This document shows, piece after piece, positions 61,340 to 64,000 of a stretch of 64,000 nt of DNA. Numbering within the stretch: the stretch's first letter is position 1; the number at the start of each line of letters is the position of its first letter. Source of the DNA: Deltaproteobacteria bacterium (GTDB lineage Bacteria > Myxococcota_A > UBA9160 > UBA4427); contig JADJOR010000002.1 in NCBI GenBank assembly GCA_016713665.1, positions 248,001 to 312,000 on the forward strand. The letters are read 5' to 3'. The position numbers and the translations under genes were made by a program. Below the pieces are notes generated by a model. It saw nothing but the letters and a program-made list of their open reading frames with translations. It was not told the origin of the DNA and did not search any database.

Positions 61340-62611
61340 ATGTCCGGACCGAGCTGCGAGGGCGACGACGACTTCGATCTCTTCGATCATCGCCACACGC
61401 AAGCGCTGAACGAGACCGCCCGGCGCTGGCGGCGCGAGTCGCCGGTCACGCGCATCGCGCCCGACACGCATTATGTCGCCCGCTGGCACGATTGCTGGGC
61501 GATCCTGCGCGACGCCGAGACCTTCGCGAACGGCAACGGCTTCAAGGCGGTCGAGCTCCCCGACGACGAGCGCATGCTGATCGAGATGGATCCGCCGCTG
61601 CATCCGCCGCTGCGCCGCGTGGTGCGGACGGCCTTCGCCCGCAAGGCCGTCGAGGCCGAACGGCCCTTCGCCCGGGCGTCGGCGGCGCGGCTGCTCGACG
61701 AGCTCACCGCGAGGGGCCGGAGCGAGGGCGAGTGCGGGATCGGAGGCGACGGAGACGATGCGGGGGAGGTCGAGGTCGAGGTCGAGCTCGTGGAGGCCTT
61801 CACCGACCGGATCGCGAACCTCGTGAACTTCCATCTGATGGGCTTCCCGATCGAGGACACGCCGCGGATCGTCGGCTGGGCCCGCGAGATCCTCCACAGC
61901 GATTGGCCGGCACTGAACCGCACGGAGAAGGGCGAGGGCATCGCCGGCGCCTTTCCGGAGTTCGCGCGTTATGTCGACGCGCTCGTCGATTCCCGCCGCG
62001 GCGCCGATTCGCCCGAGGACCTGATCGCGCGCCTCGTGCGCAGCGAGGTCCTGGGGCGACCGCTCTCGCAGACGCTGCTGCGAACCCTCGTCTCGCAGAT
62101 CATCCTGGGCGGCATTTCGACCTCGACGAACCTGCTCGGCAGCATGCTCCATCGCCTGCTGACGACCCCCGCGCTCCATGCCCGCTTGCGCGCCGAGCCC
62201 GCGCTCGTCCCGGCGGCGGTCGAGGAATCGCTGCGGCTCGATCCGCCGGTCCTCTTCGTGCGACGGGTCTGTCGCCGCGATGCCGAGCTCGCGGGCACGA
62301 AGCTCGCTTCGGGCGAGAAGCTCGTGGTCGGCATCGCTTCGGCCAATCGCGACGAGCGGGTCTTCGACGACGCCGACGCGTTCCGGCTCGATCGCGGGCT
62401 GCCGCGCCACATCGCCTTCGCGGGCGGGGCGCACCTCTGCTCGGGGGCGGCCCTCGCGCGGCTCGTCGCCTGCGAGGCGATCTCGGCCTTCGTCGAGCGC
62501 TTCGACGTCGGCGAGCTCGAGCTCGTCCCGGGCTTCGTCTACGAGGGCGTTCCGGTCTTCCTCGAGCACGGGCCGAAGCGACTCGACGTGCGCGTGCGCG
62601 GGGCGGATTGA
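61340..62611 (+). CDS. Cytochrome P450 with atypical I-helix
   Basis: A 423-residue P450. Haem loop IAFAGGAHLCSGAALAR with the Cys ligand, ExxR in EESLRLDPPVLF, and FANGNGFKAVELPDDERMLI at the B-helix region. In the I-helix the usual (A/G)Gx(D/E)T reads LGGISTSTNLL, so the acidic proton-relay residue is replaced by Ser. An acidic low-complexity insertion (GGDGDDAGEVEVEVELVEAF) sits around residues 137-156. ATG 61340 is chosen. Oxygenase activity is therefore uncertain, or another residue serves proton delivery. Confidence 0.85.
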   Translation: MSGPSCEGDDDFDLFDHRHTQALNETARRWRRESPVTRIAPDTHYVARWHDCWAILRDAETFANGNGFKAVELPDDERMLIEMDPPLHPPLRRVVRTAFARKAVEAERPFARASAARLLDELTARGRSEGECGIGGDGDDAGEVEVEVELVEAFTDRIANLVNFHLMGFPIEDTPRIVGWAREILHSDWPALNRTEKGEGIAGAFPEFARYVDALVDSRRGADSPEDLIARLVRSEVLGRPLSQTLLRTLVSQIILGGISTSTNLLGSMLHRLLTTPALHARLRAEPALVPAAVEESLRLDPPVLFVRRVCRRDAELAGTKLASGEKLVVGIASANRDERVFDDADAFRLDRGLPRHIAFAGGAHLCSGAALARLVACEAISAFVERFDVGELELVPGFVYEGVPVFLEHGPKRLDVRVRGAD

Positions 62612-62648
62612 ATCGTCGACGGGCGCGTGGGCGCCGTCGTGCTCCGCG

Positions 62649-64000
62649 CTAGATCCGCCTCGTCCGTCCCTGCCAGTAGCGCTCCCGGATCGTGCGACGG
62701 GCGAGCTTGCCCGTCTCCGTCCGGGGGAGCGCGTCGTCGAAATCGACGCCCCGCGGAACCTCCGGCCCCGAGAGCTTCTCGCGGCACGCGCTGCGGATCG
62801 CCAGGGCGACGCGGGCGCGCTCGTCGGCATCGCCGCGGACCGCCTCGCTCGCCGCCGGATCCTGGAGCTGCACGACCGCTCGCACCTCCTCGCCCCACTC
62901 GTCGTTCGGCACGCCCACGACGCAGCAATCCGCGACGAAAGGCAGCCCGAGGATCACCGACTCGATCTTCGCGGGATAGAGATTGACGCCGCCCGAGATG
63001 ATCACGTCCGAGCGCCGATCACACAGGAAGAGGTAGCCGTCCTCGTCGACGAAGCCGACGTCGCCGAGGCTGAAATAGCCATCGCCGTGGCGGCTCTCCT
63101 GCGTCTTCTCCGGATCGCCCTTGTACTCGAAGGGGGTCGCGTCGAGCTTGAAGCAGACGCGGCCCTCGGCCCTGGGCGGGAGCGGCTCGCCTGCGTCGTC
63201 GAGGATCGCGAGCTCGAGGCCCGGGCGCGGCCTGCCGACGGAGCCTGGCTTCGCGAGCCATTCCTGCGAGCTGATCTGGACGCCGCCGCCTTCGGTGCCC
63301 CCGTAGAACTCGTAGAGGATGGGGCCCCACCAGTCGATCATCGCGCGCTTGACCTCGATCGAGACCGGGGCCGAGCCGTGGCAGACGAGCGAGAGCGAAG
63401 AGAGGTCGTAGCGGCGCCGGACCTCGGGCGGGAGTCGAAGCAGGCGCACGAAATGGGTCGGCACGAGGAAGGTCGAGGTCGCGCGGTGGCGCTCGACGGC
63501 TTCGAGGAAGGCCTCGGGCTCGAAGCGCTCCATCAGGACGAGGTCGGCGCCGAGGAGCAATGCGCCGTCGCAGTAGGCGTTGGGGCCCGAGTGGTAGAGG
63601 GGGGACGAGACGAGGTGGATGCCGTCGCGGGCGCCCTCGGGCAGGAAGGCCGTCATCATGGCGGCGCCGGACTGGGCGGTGATCGTGGGCGGAGGGCCGG
63701 CCGGCGTGTTCCGGCGCAGGACGCCCTTCGGGCGGCCGGTCGTCCCCGAGGTGTAGAGCATGTTCTCGCCGCAGAGGGGCTTCTCGTAGGGGGCGCCCGA
63801 GAGGGCTTCGACCTCGGACCAGGGGCGAAAGCCTTCGAGGGCGGGGCGGGCTGCTGCGCTGGAGCCGTCGGGGAGATCTCCGTCGCCCCGCCGATCGACG
63901 ACGAAGCGCCGGGCCGGATCGATGGAGCGGGTCGCTTCTCGGGCGAGCTCCGCATAACGCGCATCGACGACGACCGCGTCGGCCTCGCAGTTTCCGACGA
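62649..64000 (-). CDS. Acyl-CoA synthetase / AMP-dependent ligase, 5' end beyond window
   Basis: The C-terminal about 450 residues of a class I adenylate-forming ligase running off the right edge. Motifs: NMLYTSGTTGRPKGVLRRNT, LYEFYGGTEGGG, FSLGDVGFVDEDGYLFLCDR, SDVIISGGVNLYPAKIESVI and the catalytic Lys in PRTETGKLARRTI. The frame stays open to base 64000, so the start is outside. It activates a carboxylic acid as its CoA ester; with the P450 and redox enzymes nearby it fits acid catabolism. Confidence 0.9.
   Translation of the reverse strand, partial: VGNCEADAVVVDARYAELAREATRSIDPARRFVVDRRGDGDLPDGSSAAARPALEGFRPWSEVEALSGAPYEKPLCGENMLYTSGTTGRPKGVLRRNTPAGPPPTITAQSGAAMMTAFLPEGARDGIHLVSSPLYHSGPNAYCDGALLLGADLVLMERFEPEAFLEAVERHRATSTFLVPTHFVRLLRLPPEVRRRYDLSSLSLVCHGSAPVSIEVKRAMIDWWGPILYEFYGGTEGGGVQISSQEWLAKPGSVGRPRPGLELAILDDAGEPLPPRAEGRVCFKLDATPFEYKGDPEKTQESRHGDGYFSLGDVGFVDEDGYLFLCDRRSDVIISGGVNLYPAKIESVILGLPFVADCCVVGVPNDEWGEEVRAVVQLQDPAASEAVRGDADERARVALAIRSACREKLSGPEVPRGVDFDDALPRTETGKLARRTIRERYWQGRTRRI

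Noticed and set aside
61485..61500. TGGCAC followed by TTGC as a sigma-54 promoter
   Set aside because: The spacing is wrong and it lies inside the P450 coding sequence.
59900..62830. A 976-codon minus-strand frame across the MDR gene and P450
   Set aside because: Shadow frame of the P450 and MDR genes; low-complexity Arg/Ala composition.
1..64000. CRISPR arrays, tRNA/rRNA genes, insertion sequences, phage genes
   Set aside because: I looked for spaced direct repeats, terminal inverted repeats, transposase or integrase motifs and tRNA-like cloverleafs between genes and saw none.

Overview
The window is a 64 kb stretch of very GC-rich bacterial chromosome. It shows no rRNA, tRNA, CRISPR array, insertion sequence or phage gene. 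The content fits a Gram-negative, aerobic, metabolically broad bacterium of the former Deltaproteobacteria (Myxococcota-like) or a similar GC-rich environmental lineage: a beta-barrel porin, an AsmA-like protein, PEP-CTERM and IPTL-like C-terminal sorting tails, a sigma-54 activator, and many oxidative enzymes (two P450s, a Baeyer-Villiger monooxygenase, two F420-type luciferase-fold enzymes, a KstD-like flavoprotein, two acyl-CoA synthetases). This placement is inference; no phylogenetic marker is present.

Layout. 0-8 kb: a SnoaL-like protein, a PQQ/haem dehydrogenase, a pyruvate carboxylase-GST pair, and an ATP-grasp gene abutting a DinB remnant. 8.6-9.6 kb: a PEP-CTERM protein. 9.6-14.9 kb: a tightly overlapping leftward operon (C39-like peptidase, RimK-like ATP-grasp, GCS2 ligase, N-formylglutamate amidohydrolase, then a dimeric alpha/beta-barrel protein) that looks like an uncharacterised amide- or peptide-forming system. 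15.2-15.6 kb: a HicB-HicA toxin-antitoxin pair. 15.6-20.2 kb: TrkA-TrkH potassium uptake and a DUF3556 membrane protein. 20.3-26.3 kb: lipid-modifying membrane enzymes, a fused double MarR regulator, a GST, a BVMO and an SDR. 26.4-34.4 kb: a REC-GGDEF-EAL protein, an SDR, a UPF0462-like protein, an APH-family kinase, an LLM oxidoreductase, an AsmA-like protein and a DUF6116-like protein. 34.2-44.7 kb: catabolic enzymes (P450, GMC oxidoreductase, thioesterase, tandem DsbA-like protein, AMP-ligase, SnoaL-like proteins, KstD-like flavoprotein, CAP lipoprotein).

44.7-51.0 kb is the most distinctive part. A membrane histidine kinase and an NtrC-type sigma-54 activator are encoded next to a single-domain phosphate-binding-like protein, a porin and a Cys-rich exported protein. 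Both ends of the locus carry the same DNA arrangement: two 14-bp dyads (TGCCG-N4-CGGCA) whose centres are 20 bp apart, placed 60-150 bp upstream of a good sigma-54 promoter. One promoter drives the Cys-rich protein. The other points antisense into the binding-protein/porin operon. This reads as a self-contained regulon.

51-64 kb: a frameshifted DUF4286/EthD-like gene, an amidohydrolase, an exported metallophosphoesterase coupled to an LLM oxidoreductase, a two-gene exported pair (calcium-repeat protein with an IPTL-like tail; IPT/DUF1554 protein), an MgtC/DUF4010 membrane protein, an SDR-MDR pair, a P450, and an AMP-ligase running off the right edge.

Two genes (porin, DUF4286-like) are each broken by one missing base in a G/C run, so sequencing error must be considered. 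The first 82 bases hold no gene I can support.
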